Positions 33,897-45,440 of a DNA stretch of 64,000 nt are shown in pieces. The DNA lies in assembly GCA_033065855.1 (NCBI GenBank), contig JAVXUO010000227.1, positions 62,001 to 126,000 of the forward strand. Reading direction: 5' to 3'. A program made the translations under genes and the position numbers. Under the pieces are notes generated by a model that was not told where the DNA came from, made no database searches, and saw only the letters and a list, made by a program, of their open reading frames with translations. This DNA is from Escallonia rubra. Taxonomy: Eukaryota; Streptophyta; Magnoliopsida; Escalloniales; Escalloniaceae. Position 1 is the stretch's first letter. Each line of letters starts with the position of its first letter.

Positions 33897-34781
33897 ATGT
33901 CCAAGAACCCTCAAGAAAAACTTCCTCTCTTTGCTTCATCATCCATGGATCCCCAGCAACCCCTCTCTCGTGCCCTACCAACAGAAAAGGAACAGAAGAA
34001 GAGCAAGATGATTTTCATAGCTGATCCCATTAGAATGGTGTTACCCACTTCTTCTTCTTTTTCCATGACACCGCATCCCTTTCCTCCTCAACAACCAGAA
34101 AATGTCGGCAACAACGGTAAAAGAAAGTTCTCCGATCACATTGACGGCGACGACAACATCAATTTGGTGATTAGAAAAAGGGTTAAGGTTCTTTCTTTAG
34201 AACTTGCACTAGGTCAAGATCATGCTTTCTTGGACGTGGGTCTTACTACGAAGAAGCAAGAAACACCACGTGATGAAACCAGGGGAATCAGATGGTTGAG
34301 GATTTTCACCACGGCCGACTATCTGAAACTCTATGAAAATCCCTGGAAGATCAAGAAAACGCTGGAAACTAGCGGCTGCAATCATCTGTGTAGGCTAATG
34401 TTGAGCACCAAAACTGTTGAGAAGAATATCTTGGCTTTCTGGGATGTGGAAACAGTCAAGAATGTGGCTACCCGCGAGGGCGTGAGGGTCAAGGTTTGGG
34501 ACTATGATTCTGGGACAGAACACCTCTTGACATTCAAGAAATGGGCTTCCAGCAGGTGCTTCGTGTTTGGTAACAACTGGTCAAGGGATTTTGTAAGGAG
34601 GAGGAAATTGCAGCAAGGGGATGAGATTGGACTCTTTTGGGACGCATCGGAAAAGCGGTTTGGGTTTCGAGTCCTCGATCATCAGTCTCGCCGCTGCCGC
34701 CCGGCTCAGCCACCACAACCGCAGCAGCAGCAACCTCAAGTGCAGCGTCCCCCTGTGAAGCTTTTTGGGGTTTATCTTTGA
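33897..34781 (+). CDS. B3-domain transcription factor, copy 3 (intact)
   Basis: Single exon, 294 residues, same start and stop positions as copy 1 (stop TGA rather than TAA). Keeps the basic patch (IRKRVK), the EAR-type LSLELAL at 99-105, a full B3 domain about 148-262 (W228, F232-V233, G241-D242) and terminal KLFGVYL. A nuclear repressor of unknown targets is inferred from these motifs. Nearest relative is copy 4, with which it shares substitutions absent from copy 1 (for example MIFIADPIRMVLP, and QVQRPP in the tail). Its 5' region is the most complete of the three intact copies. Its 3' end faces copy 4 about 17 kb away. Confidence 0.88.
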   Translation: MSKNPQEKLPLFASSSMDPQQPLSRALPTEKEQKKSKMIFIADPIRMVLPTSSSFSMTPHPFPPQQPENVGNNGKRKFSDHIDGDDNINLVIRKRVKVLSLELALGQDHAFLDVGLTTKKQETPRDETRGIRWLRIFTTADYLKLYENPWKIKKTLETSGCNHLCRLMLSTKTVEKNILAFWDVETVKNVATREGVRVKVWDYDSGTEHLLTFKKWASSRCFVFGNNWSRDFVRRRKLQQGDEIGLFWDASEKRFGFRVLDHQSRRCRPAQPPQPQQQQPQVQRPPVKLFGVYL

Positions 34782-35668
34782 ACCCTAGGAGTATGAATAT
34801 GAGTGCCTAATCTGTTAGTAATTTACGTGATCTTAATATATAGACATTTCTGTTATCTTCTTGGTACTATGTATGTGGAATTGATCAATTGAATTGAATT
34901 TCTCATGAATTATCAAACCATTTATGCGATTCGTTGCTTAGATCTTTAATGCCCTTTCTACAATTTCATGGTTCAGTTTTAGGTTTTATTTATAAACCTC
35001 TTGAAACCCTATGCACAGCTTCCAGGCGAATGGCTTGCTTTGCCTTGTTTAGTTGCTATAGCTATGACCTCTCAGTAGTATTGTTAAGTGCACCATTGGT
35101 TATTGTCTTCTATAGGCTATGTTTTCTGTTTTTGGTTTTTTGGAAGGCAGGAAGTGTGACGAAATATGACGCCACAAGTTTATCATGTCGTAATATGTTG
35201 CGCACCACGCTTAGTATATTATACGTTCATGAAATTTCAATAAATTAGAAAAGGATGTTGCTCGCACAACAACAAGTTGTTTATCTTATAATTTTGCTGC
35301 CTCTTTTTTTTGTTGTTACAATTACATGAATTCGAACTTGTGACATTCATACAAAACATTGCATACAAAAAGGAAGATTAGTAGCCTTTTTCACTACGAT
35401 ATCACATTGGTCAGAGCTTACCCAACACTGAGAAGCATAATTTTGCAAGCCCATATCCTAGAGCCCAATCTTCCAAGAGCTTAAATATATGAGAAAAGAC
35501 AACCCTCCTACTAATTTAACGGGCTGGCACGGTTTGTCCGGCCCAAATTCGATGCAATGTGAATGTGAGATTTAGGATCCCATAGGGTGGGCTATAGAGT
35601 AAGTTTAAAGCCCAGTTGTATCTTGGAACAAAGCTTGGATTCCCCCACTTAGAAGTTGGAACGATTTA
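34782..35668 (+). repeat. 3' flank of B3 copy 3, left arm of inverted duplication
   Basis: Runs collinearly with the reverse complement of 51216-52094, including 'ggatgttgctcgcacaacaa', 'gtaggagggttgtctt'-type and 'ccaagctttgttccaagata' blocks. Homology ends at 35668. No gene. Confidence 0.85.
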
Positions 35669-36547
35669 GTCCTTGGAATTCAACAATGATAGAACCCGAT
35701 ATTCTTATTAGTTTTATCATTTCGGCGGTCGTACGACGTCACATCTGCAACAGTTGTAACGAATGACACCTTGTACGGTTCTTTAAAGTGCAGTATTATG
35801 CATATAGTAAATTTTTCTGTACATACTATGATACTTATGTCCAGCAGCGGATCCAGGAATTTTCTTTCAAGAGACCATGAAATCTTAGCAACGAAATTTT
35901 CTAAATACGTAGAGTTAAATACTCAACAAGTTATTAGAGGTACCCACCGGTGACTTTCGAGAGACATAGGGAGAGACGATGGAAGGTTTTGATTCGTACT
36001 AGTAAACCCTTGCTTTATGTTCTTATCAACACAAATAGTCATAATGATATGTTCCTTTCTACTTTCGTTAAAGGTTTGGGGGCCTTGGGCCACACTTGGC
36101 ACAATTGTATTTCCCGATGAACTCCCTTGTAAATGACCTTATATAGGTGCAATTAGAGCATTGATGCAGATTATTCAGGCTTCAATATGTCGCTGAAGGC
36201 TATCCTTTTAGCAGCACTTTAGGAGTTTTGCTTGAAAAATGTTGTTTCTTCCGATGGCTTTTGCAGATAAAAGGTGCAATGAATGTATTTCACCACCAAA
36301 GACTATAAAGTAAAAAGCAATTCAATTCCAAAGACCAAAGACAAGAAAAGATGCTTAGTGACGCCTCTCCTATATTCCAACCTTGTTTGCATTATAAAAA
36401 CCTCAGGGGGAGGAGGCTCCTGCAAGCAGCCACCATTCCTTTCTTTCCTTTTCTCTCCCCTAAGTTCAGTTCTATCTGCTACTTGGGAGGGCTGTGTGCA
36501 TCTGTTTTTGACATGCCTACGAGTTTTGCTTTTCTTGTTTTCATTAA
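35669..36547. other. Intergenic, no gene recognised
   Basis: Unique to this unit. The last 100-150 bases may contain badly decayed upstream P450 exon sequence, but I cannot align it with confidence. No element ends are seen. Confidence 0.45.
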
Positions 36548-37713
36548 TACGGTGTTTGATCAGGTTTCACATGGGTAGACAGCGTAGCAGACTCAGAGCT
36601 TTGTAGAGAAGTTGGGATAAAGAAATTCAAAGACATTCCAAACAGAAGCATCCCATCTCCCATCTCCCATCTCAGCATCCCCTCTTCATCAAAAAGGTCT
36701 CTTCTTCACCAGGTACTTTCATGCTCACATTATGCACCCTTGCCATCATCACTCCGTCCCCAAAAAATGCATCAAATTCAATAAGGAGTCAACCCACCTA
36801 TGCTCCTAGTGGCTATGAACAAAAATCATGATCTGGGTCACAGGCAAAAACCTTCAAATTCTCTGGACAAGAAAATAGTAATCCGGGTTTGAAGCACTTG
36901 ATACGGCTGCGTACATCTAAATACCCTAAAGGCCACTTGTCAAGAGCCCCGTGCATAAGGCCGTCCTCTTTTTAACTTTTGATTTCTTGGTCCATACCAG
37001 AGGTCCGAGGGCAGATTTCTCGGCAGCTAAATGTAGGCTGCAAGATTTCTTTAGGAGCTATTTTACATGCCACACGAACAAAATTTAACGTACAACTAGA
37101 CTTTCAGGGATGCAAGATGGTCAACCATGCGGAATACGATACTATCAGTCTACCAGCCTTCCTACCTAGCAAAGCTGATTCCAACAATGCAAGCTTTTAT
37201 AGAATCTGCAACCGAAAATCTCCACAGTAAAGAAGACATCACTTTCTCTGACCTCTCCCTCAAAATCGCATCTGACGTGATCGGTGATGCTGCTTTTGGT
37301 GTTGACTTAGGCCTCTCGAAGCCAGATACACAGCATCAGCAGAATGATAAAGAAATGGAAGATTTCATCAATCAACACATTTACTCGACGACAATGCTTA
37401 AGATGGATCTATCGGGGTCTTTCTCGATCATACTAGGCCTCCTTATCCTAATACTTCAGGAACCATTTCGCCAGATTCTTAAGCGAATACCTGGCACTAT
37501 GGACTGGAAAGTGGATCGAACAAACCCGAACTTAAGTAGCCGGCTAGATGAGATTTTCCAAAAGAAAATGAAAGGCAAGGAGCGAGGTGCAAAGGACTTC
37601 TTGTCACTAATACTGAGTGCCAGTGAATCAGAGACGGCAGCAAAGAACGTTTTCACCCAGGACTACATCAATGCTGTTACGTACGAGCACCTACTTGCAG
37701 GATCAGCAACAAC
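36548..37713 (+). pseudogene. CYP711A (MAX1-type) cytochrome P450 fragment
   Basis: The MAX1 family oxidises carlactone in strigolactone biosynthesis. Two exons remain. Exon 1 part, 36548-36712: RFHMGRQ, then [14 protein letters not shown] and [10 protein letters not shown]; between them about 11 bases are missing, shifting the frame. Intron 36713-37107 with GT and AG ends. Exon 2, 37108-37713: [57 protein letters not shown] and HLLAGSATT, the I-helix oxygen-binding motif. The gene stops there, cut by a Copia LTR. The N-terminal anchor, the ExxR motif and the heme-binding cysteine loop are all absent. The retained intron points to DNA-level duplication, not a retrocopy. Family assignment is by recognition of these motifs. 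Confidence 0.85.
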
Positions 37714-38038
37714 TGTTGAGTCACATGGTCTTATATTTGATCAAGCCTTATTTGTTGATTGCAATTCTAGTTTATCGGAGTAATAACAAGAATGTGTTAG
37801 TAGTGGGTTAGTGCTAAATTGTTAGTGGATTAGTGGGTTAGTGCTAAATTGTTAGTGGATTAGTGCTGAATAGTTAGTGGGTTATGGGTTCCTGTTTTTA
37901 TGCATTTCTAGGTTAGTCTTTGCTCTATATAAAGAGCAAAGATTTTAAGTTCTGTGTAGAAGTGTGTAATAAATTATCCATCTTTCATTTCATTTGTGTT
38001 CCTCCACTTCTATATATATGCATATATATTGGATAATA
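37714..38038 (+). repeat. Copia LTR in the P450 exon
   Basis: Begins TGTTGAGTCACATGG; TATA-like ctatataaag near 37926; contains three copies of 'gttagtggattagtg'-like repeats at 37796-37885. The right end, before the primer site, is approximate. Confidence 0.7.
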
Positions 38039-38039
38039 G

Positions 38040-38052
38040 TGGTACCAAAGCC
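38040..38052 (+). other. Primer-binding site
   Basis: tggtaccaaagcc, a diverged tRNA-Met-type primer site after the LTR. Confidence 0.55.
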
Positions 38053-38175
38053 ACCGAGAGGGAAAAGTGAAAAAGAAACAGTGTAGCAGCAAGACTTTCT
38101 TTGCTTTCTTTCATTTCAGAAAGCATTTAATTAATGGCTTCTGAAAACTTTGTGCAACCATCTATTCCTCGCTTT

Positions 38176-39342
38176 GATGTCACTGCACCGTCACCATTTC
38201 CGCGTCACCTACCCTTGACACGATGCCCACTTCGGCGACAAATATCTGTGCACCGTGTGCTGCTTTCATATTTCGTGCCCCTAACATAATGCCCTACTCC
38301 GCGACACCCATCGCAATGCCCGTGTGCCGCTCCCATGTTATGTGCTCCTAGCCCCCCACACAACTGTCACGCTACTAACACAGTCGCGCCTCCGGCTCTC
38401 TAGCATACTTCTGTGCCCCGCGGCGTTGGTCCATCTATTCACCATACCGTACGCCCCCGCTGTGGACGTAGAACATGGTTCACCCGTTCTCCTGAACATG
38501 CAACATTTCGAGGGGATCCCCTCGCAGTACTCAGGCATGAAGACCCTCCCTAGCGGGATAGGCTCGCTCTCAAAGACATTATCTCTTCTTGGGGCAGGTT
38601 GCATGACATTAGGCATGCATGTGCTATGACCATGTCGTGCTCACACTACCGATGATCATCGACCCTCCGAGGACGATGAACCCCGAGTCACTCCAAGATG
38701 GGAGCAGGTCTTCGGAGGGCATTGCACCTAGTCCGCTTAAGAGTAGGACATAGGGACCCTCCTTCCCCACTGCCAGGTTCTCGGGTCTCTTGACGCCCCC
38801 CATGGGACTCAGTAAGGGCCTTAGACCGGTGCCTAGGGCAAGGGAATTCTCTTATCATAACGACGTTGTGTGGTTAGTCTTTTCAGACAGGCAGAGCGGT
38901 GTTGTGTGGGGCAGGCAGCGCAAATATAGGAACTGACAGTCCAAAAGAGCATACAAAACTGGTATTTGTGGACCCTCTTGGTGACGTGTCACTCCCAAGG
39001 GACGACACGTGTCGGCTGATGACACAGACATACTTTTTCCTATAGATAGTGGACTTTGGACTTCATTTTGGACACATAATTTTCATTGGAAAAAATTCAT
39101 TTCTCACTCTAGAATTCAGAGCTACTGAACTCTAAAGAGCGGAACCTAATTGGACTGTAACATTTGACATAACATCGAACCGTGACACCAGACCCTAACT
39201 TGGACTGACGTCTGTCGGCCTTTTTTGCCTCAGCCTTGGTCCTCACAGCATTGCCACTCTTCAAGCTCTGTTTGGGGAGCCTTGGTCTTCGCTCTTATTC
39301 CATCCTCACTTGTCCCACATCTTTACATCTGGCAGCTGACTT
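38176..39342 (+). repeat. Repeat X, copy C (partial)
   Basis: Corresponds to about 19810-20990 of copy A and, nearly identical, to the complement of 48835-49850 (copy D). Both ends are truncated: the left joins the Copia gag start and the right joins AT-rich DNA after 'ggcagctgac'. Confidence 0.85.
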
Positions 39343-40034
39343 ATGATATGGATTTACAGGTTTGCAACAGTGGGTTTCTTAGAGTTCTTAACTTGAATGG
39401 CCCTGGTTATAAGACTTATTTTGTCTTGTTTGGACATAGATCCCTGTAGGGGAGTTAAGTTTAGTTAGGCTTTGCAATATTTTATTACGTGTGACTTTTA
39501 CATTTAAGAATTGTGTATATAGATATCATAAATGTATATCTATATACATCAACTAACATGAATAAATAAACAAAGTTCACAAACGCTTTCATGACCAATA
39601 TGTCATGTTCATGTTCGACTTATTTAATAAACGAGCCTTAAAATTGTGCTCATATTCGATTTATTTATTTTGTGAACAAAAGTGGACGAGCGGTTTATTG
39701 AAAAAAATGCTTCTAAAATGTGATGTTTGCTAAAACGCTTAGAAAAATACAATACTTTGACAAATTACACTTAAATTAGGGGATCACAGTAAAAGATATA
39801 TTAGAAGAACGACACTCAAATAAACGACTTTTATACTATATTTTGTTGACGCAACTCTAATATGTCTATGTAGTCGTTTTAATTTTTTCTCTTAATATAA
39901 CTGGCTTGTTAGGTGTTACTCATAAAATTGTGAGTGATTCACTCATGCCTATTCGACTTAGGCTCGTTTGAGTTCTCTATTTATTGGTTTAATACACTGT
40001 TACAATAGCTAGGCTTAGGATTTTTTTTCCTTTT
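39343..40034. other. AT-rich intergenic DNA, possible MITE remnant
   Basis: No gene. A stretch at 39590-39690 ('gttcatgttcgact', 'ataaacgagcc', 'gtgaacaaaag') resembles the interior of common plant hAT-type MITEs, but no ends were found. Confidence 0.35.
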
Positions 40035-40425
40035 TCAATTAGTTGCCCACCTCATGCACAATTTCTGGCACCGCCACTGTCCCATGTCTTGGGTGAAATT
40101 AGAACTGGCTTTGATGTTCGGCTTGCCGTTCCATGATCTACCAATAGTGGTCATCTGGCAAAGAAGAGTATTGAAAGATGACGGCGTTGTATCGCCTAAC
40201 TTGCCTGTTGGAACAAGAGCTTGGACGGCGTAATTTTTTTCCTTATACACAAAGGAACCTCCTTTTCCGTAACTGATTAGATCTACATGTACGGTTCTAG
40301 TCCAAGAAAGAGGGTCATGAGGAAAGAGGGTCTTGAGGTAGACAATCGGGTAAGGAAGGAATATCATTAAAAAGGCGTAAGTGTACTGTCGTGTGATTGC
40401 CCAGAATCTTTTCGAAAAAGTTGAC
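40035..40425 (-). pseudogene. Unrecognised gene fragment, copy 1
   Basis: A minus-strand open frame with plausible coding composition (DPLSWTRTVHVDLISYGKGG, VQALVPTGKLGDT, SWNGKPNIKASSN). About 100 bp at its 5' side recur at 53362-53466, where the same frame is joined to a different upstream sequence. In this copy an internal duplication of 'gaccctctttc' shifts the frame. The frame continues past 40425 into the B3 promoter, which is not coding. I do not recognise the protein. Confidence 0.4.
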
Positions 40426-40828
40426 TCGTATTTTACTTTACTAATTAAATGGACCAAAAGAACTTTACTATAATAGGCTGGAGTTAGTATTAGCGTCATT
40501 GTTTCTTCTAGATCTTATCTTACATAGTTACATGTACTCTTTATTAAGTATATAAATTTCTTATCTTTATGTTAGATAGGGAAACAACCGTCAAAATTAT
40601 TTTCTATATAGTTTTTTAGATTAAGACTTATTACTAACGTAGCCCTTATTAGTTTTACAAAAATAAATTAATTTTAGAACCTCACCAAAAAATATTTTTG
40701 CAGAACTTTAGTGAGACTAATTAAGATGTTCAGTATAAAATTGTGAACAAAATTTGACTATCAAACTTATCCCTTATTAGTACAACTGTATCTCCACATT
40801 GTAAGAGGATTTCCACTAAATTATACGT
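40426..40828 (+). promoter_or_regulatory. Orphan B3 promoter segment
   Basis: Homologous to 9420-9835 and 33290-33820 ('tagggaaacaaccgtc', 'ttttgcagaactttagtgag', 'ggatttccacta'). It has no B3 gene downstream. A CACTA-like end replaces the rest at 40829, and the continuing TATA part appears 12.2 kb away at 53055. Confidence 0.8.
40805..40828 (+). repeat. 24-bp direct repeat, left copy
   Basis: Identical to 53031-53054 (starts gaggatttcc, ends attatacgt). The two copies bound the 12.2-kb block. Confidence 0.9.
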
Positions 40829-41230
40829 CACTACAACAAAACTGGGCTGTAAGGACGCTCAAAAGCGTCCTTACAAGTAGCATATTGGGACGCTTTTGAC
40901 ATAAGGACACTTTGAAAGGCGTCGTAACCCCGCCCCATTAGAGGCCGTCACAATAAGTTATGGCAACGCCCATAAGCGCCTCAATAAGGGTCAGGCCTAA
41001 CAAGACGCAAATAAGCGTCCTATAAAGTGTTCAGTTAGTAGACTCCAATATGCCTTATAGCGACGCTACAAAGCGTTGTAATAACTCTTTTAGGACGCCT
41101 CTAAAATGTAAGGCCTAATAAGGCGCAATTAAGCGTCCTATAAAGTGCTCAACTACAAGGCTCCAATATGCCCTATAACGACGCTAAAGAGCGTTCCAAC
41201 AACTCTTTTGGGACGCTTTTTAGCGTTCTT
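40829..41230. mobile_element. CACTA-like element end
   Basis: Starts CACTACAACAAAACTGGG right after 'acgt' and continues with many direct and inverted copies of 'ggacgcttttnagcgtcc'-type units, the subterminal style of CACTA elements but a different family from the other two. No matching right end (GTTGTAGTG) is found before 53030, so it is truncated or highly decayed. Confidence 0.55.
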
Positions 41231-42668
41231 ACATGTTCCCTGTTTTAATTGTACCAAATTACAAATATTTAGGTATTTGATGCCTACGTTTCCAATTGCA
41301 ATTTGTACCACATCAATAGACCAATGTATCCCAATTTGGTCCATACCGCATTGCAACCATAAGAAACTAATTGAAAGATAACATCCAAAGTCTTTGTATT
41401 AACCAAATGTCTCAAGTGAATGATTACATTGACTCCAAAGTTAAAGATAACCACTAATTCTATGTGCCTAACACAAATAACAATCACAAAAAGACTCGTG
41501 ACTATCAAGCTATCCAATGTCCATCCAAAAGTAACTTTGTCACCATCTAAGTCACTGATCACAGTGTCATAAAACCTTGAGAAACATATAGTCATCTAAG
41601 TCAGCATTCCAGTCACTGATAATCTAAGCAAAATATAGTCATAAACCCTGAAGAAACATGTAGTCATCTAAGCAAAATATTGTCATCTAAGTCACCATTT
41701 AAGTCACTGATCACATGCCATCAACACTCTCTAGTTCCACCTGCAAATACAAACATGCACTCATTAGTTGATTGTGTATATGTATTAGATGCTTACACTT
41801 GTGATTTCTAATGGCAAAATTCAACATTTGTACATTGGCAACTTTAGACAACACACAATTGATTTCTTATGCACATAATTTAGACAACATTTGTACATTG
41901 ATTTCTTATGCACATAATTTAGACAACATTTGTACATTGATTTCTTATGCACATAATTTAGACAACACACAATCATGCAAACAGTGCAGTAAATATCAAT
42001 GACCATTTATGACGTGCCAATCAGATTATTGTATAATCATGCAAACCACATATAAGTTCTTATCCGTACTTCAAATCAAGCTTGTGCTTAAACTTCTTAT
42101 CCATGCTCCAACCCTTGGTCTGAGCATCTATTTTAAAGACTCCCAACAGTGACAAACTTTTTCATTAAAGGGCTGTAGTGACTTTTTTGTCACACTTATG
42201 GTAATTATTAAAATTAATGCCAACATTTGTCTCTATGTTATGAAATCCTGCATTTGCTAACAGCAGGGAGTTGCATAAAGGAAATTGCATTAGCGTCTAT
42301 TGGCCAGCACATAAACAGAATACGAAGTCTCTCGTATGATAACTTCCTCTAGAACTTGTGCTGTAACTAAGAATCCTACCAATTCTCTTCTAGAGAATAT
42401 TACAGGTTATTAGTAATCAAAAATAGGTAGGCTTTCTTTTCCTGGCAAAACTTAGAACTGATACAACACTAATGCAACATGCCAGCAGTAAGCTACCCAC
42501 ATGTGCGCATGGACCAAAACAAATACACAAATCAGAACACCAGGTGTTCAGTCTATTTAGCTATTCAGCCCAGTTCTTCATACAATCAGTCATCACCAAG
42601 TCACACACCTAACAGTCCCAGTATAAACCTTCTACAATTTCAATTTTCTTTCTCCATCTGCTTGGTTT
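41231..42668. other. Intergenic DNA with tandem repeat
   Basis: AT-rich; no gene recognised. Repeats of 'catctaagtca' occur at 41530-41710, and a 39-bp tandem array lies at 41859-41968. It may be the interior of the truncated CACTA-like element. Confidence 0.45.
41859..41968. repeat. 39-bp tandem repeat, about 2.8 copies
   Basis: Unit begins 'ttgatttcttatgcacataa' and ends 'acatttgtaca'. Units at 41859-41897 and 41898-41936 are identical; a third partial unit follows. Confidence 0.95.
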
Positions 42669-42999
42669 CACTACAAGAGAAGAGACCTTTTGTGACGAAT
42701 TTTCAGCGACGAAAGTTATTCCGTCGCTAACTAGTCTTTCACCGACGGAAAGTCTCGTCGGTAAAAATTCCGTCGTTAAATACTATTAGCGTCGGAATCA
42801 GACGTCGTAAAAAGTTTTTAGCGACGGAATTTTGACGGCCGTCTTTTAGCGACGGAACTTCCGTTGCTAAAACTCTTTTAGAATTTTTTTATTACCCAGG
42901 GTTTAATAAAACACTTTTAGCGACGACATCACTCCCTCGCTAAAACATCCGTCGCTAATTACACCTGTTTAATAAATCCCCCTGATCTGGTTTTCTCTC

Positions 43000-43373
43000 T
43001 CCTCGTTTGCCCCGTTCTCACTGTCGTTCTCATCTTCACTGTGCCCCACCGCCGGCAACACCTCATCCTCCCCCCGACACCATATCCACCTCCATTGCCA
43101 CCGCGCCACCAAGGCTCCACTGCCGCAGCGTTACCAAGCCTCCACTGCCGCCGCACCCCAAACATCGCCGCGGTGCCTCACTCCGGCGAAGCACAAACCG
43201 ACGGACGGCCTTGCGGCGACCTCTGCACCGGCAACACCGGTCTGAGTTCTGAAGACCTCCATCCTCCGGTCACTCCACCAGTCCACCGGCGCTGACAGGC
43301 CACAGCTCTGAGCTCCCAAATCCCAATCTTCTTCGATCTTCACCACCGGCGGAGCAATCGGCGACAAAGGTAT
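43000..43373 (+). other. GC-rich leader-like segment with splice donor
   Basis: CCG/GCC-rich segment ending 'gcgacaaag' followed by gtatgttccg, a good plant 5' splice donor. It resembles a 5' leader exon captured by or belonging to the CACTA element. Overlapping open frames on both strands reflect composition. Confidence 0.35.
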
Positions 43374-43949
43374 GTTCCGATTCACCTTAATCCTACGATT
43401 GGGGAAAACTTTACCAGCTTTCTTTAGCCCTGGGCATTAGGTTAGTCTGCACTAATTATCTCCAGACTGCAATCTTGATGAAACAAACATTTTGAATTAG
43501 TGTAAATTATGACGTGCATGAGCTTTTTATGCATTGCACATTCAAATTCCTTCAAACTACTGGTGCTCGTTATGTAAATTGGTTTAGTGAATTACAAGAA
43601 TAAGATGTTGAACTCATATACCCGCAAGGCTTCATGACACATTTTTACTCTATATAAGACGATGATGTTGAAACTGAGTGTTGAGTATAGACTGTAAACT
43701 ATAGCCATTAGATCCGGTTCTTTCCTCGCTTCTACTTTATGCAATCAGTAGGCCTTAGTAACAAGCCATATCCACGTTTCCTTCACCTCCTACAATGCAG
43801 CAGCTTCAAGACAGGGCAACATGCATTTCCTCTCCAACTACAGCGAATATTTCGTCCACCCTGCATAAAAGAATTTGTAAGATTGAAGGAAGTGAAACAG
43901 AACATAATCCAGCAGGGCGAAGATTCCACCAAATCATTGAACTAATAGA

Positions 43950-44570
43950 ACCCTAAATTTGAATGCCCCAAATCAATCGAACCCAAAATTGAATGCTCCA
44001 AATCAACCGAACCCTAAATTGAACTAATTGAACCCTAAATTGAAGTAATTAAACCATAATTAAATCCTAAATTGAATGCCCTAATCGAATCGAACCCTAA
44101 ATTAAACTAATTGAACCCCTAATTGAATGCCCTGATCCAATCGAACCATAAATTGAAATAATTGAACCCTAAATTGAATGCCCCAAATCAACCGAACCCT
44201 AAATTGAATCAATAGAACCCCCTAATTGAACCCTAAATTGAAGTAATTGAACCCTAATTAAACCCTAAATTGAATGCCCTAATCGAATCGAACCCTAAAT
44301 TAAACTAATTGAACCCTAAATTGAATGCCCTAATCCAACTGAAACCTAAATTGAACTAATTGAACCCTAAATTGAATGCCCCAAATCAACCGAACCCTAA
44401 ATTGAATCAATAGAACCCCCTAATTGAACCCTAAATTGATGTAATTGAACCCTAATTAAACCCTAAATTGAATGTCCTAGTCGAACCGAACCCTAAATTA
44501 AACTAATTCAACCCTAAATTGAATGCCCTAATACAATCGAACCCTAAATTGAAATAATTCAAGCGCATCG
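43950..44570. repeat. Minisatellite with telobox-like CCCTAAA
   Basis: Degenerate higher-order repeat of 'gaaccctaaattgaa' with 'taatt' and 'tgccctaatc' spacers; CCCTAAA occurs many times. The CCCTAAA units are not contiguous, so this is not a telomere array. A second, different array of 'ccctaattag' units lies at about 45530-45890. Confidence 0.85.
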
Positions 44571-44889
44571 GATATGTGTATTTTGAACAATTTTTTTCCA
44601 TTTGAACATTGATTAGTTGCTTGATAATTTTAGGTTGTTAATTGTGCATTTGAAAATTGTGATTATTGATCGATAATTATTTTAGGTTGTTAATTGACGA
44701 TTTTAGGTTATTAGCTGTGCATTTGAAGTAATTGCGATTATTAATTGATGATTTTAGGTTGTTAATTGATGATTTTAGATTGTGAATTGTGCATTGAGCA
44801 TTTGAGATATTGAGAATATTGACGGAGGATGGGACCCAATTGGATTGAATGTGTGATTTTTGTTAATTTTTATTGCATTGAGCATTTAA

Positions 44890-45440
44890 GAATTGAGAAT
44901 TGAGATTGTTGACGGAGGATGGGACCCAATTGGATTGAGATACCTGTTAGTTAGCGCAAACACGGACACCACGTCTGATCGACGGTGTCCGACATTTAAA
45001 AAACAAATTAACGTATGCCGATGTGTCTGGAGGTGCGTGTCGGTGGGCGTCAGACACGTGTCCGACGCCTCGGACACGTGTCCAGAGGCGTCGGTATGTG
45101 TCGGACACGTGTCCGGAGGTGTCAGACACGTATCGGACACCATATCGACACCCTATATGAGGTGTCGGAATTGAGGTTGTTGACGGAGGATGAGACCCAA
45201 TTGGATTGAGATACATGTTAGTTAGCGCAGACACGGATACCATGTTTGATCGACGGTGTCCAGCATTTAAAAAACAAATTAACGTATGCCGATGTGTCTG
45301 GAGGTGCGTGTCGGTGGGCGTCGGACACGTGTCCAGAGGCGTCGGACACGCGTCGGTATGTGTCGGACACGTGTCCGGAGGTGTCAGACACGTATCAGAC
45401 ACCATATCGACACCCTATATGAGGTGTCGGAATTGAGGTT
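44890..45440. repeat. Tandem duplication, about 275 bp x 2, with palindromic core
   Basis: The segments starting at 'gttgacggaggatg' near 44910 and 45180 are near-identical; a partial third start lies at 44818. The core of each is an array of 'tcggacacgtgtccgga' units, each a palindrome around CACGTG. Open frames over it are periodic artefacts. Confidence 0.85.

Larger units (their letters stand above)
37714..38175 (+). mobile_element. 5' end of a Copia element
   Basis: Comprises an LTR, a tRNA-Met-type primer site, a leader and the first codons of gag (ATG at 38134; MASENFVQPSIPRFD, the usual opening of one Copia gag group). It inserted into the P450 exon within the AGSATT codons. It is cut at 38175 by repeat X copy C, so the rest of the element and the P450 3' half are lost. 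Confidence 0.75.

Noticed and set aside
41859..41968. CRISPR-like regular repeat
   Set aside because: Head-to-tail 39-bp tandem repeat without spacers, in plant DNA.
43950..44570. Interstitial telomere array
   Set aside because: CCCTAAA units are never contiguous; they sit in a longer degenerate unit.
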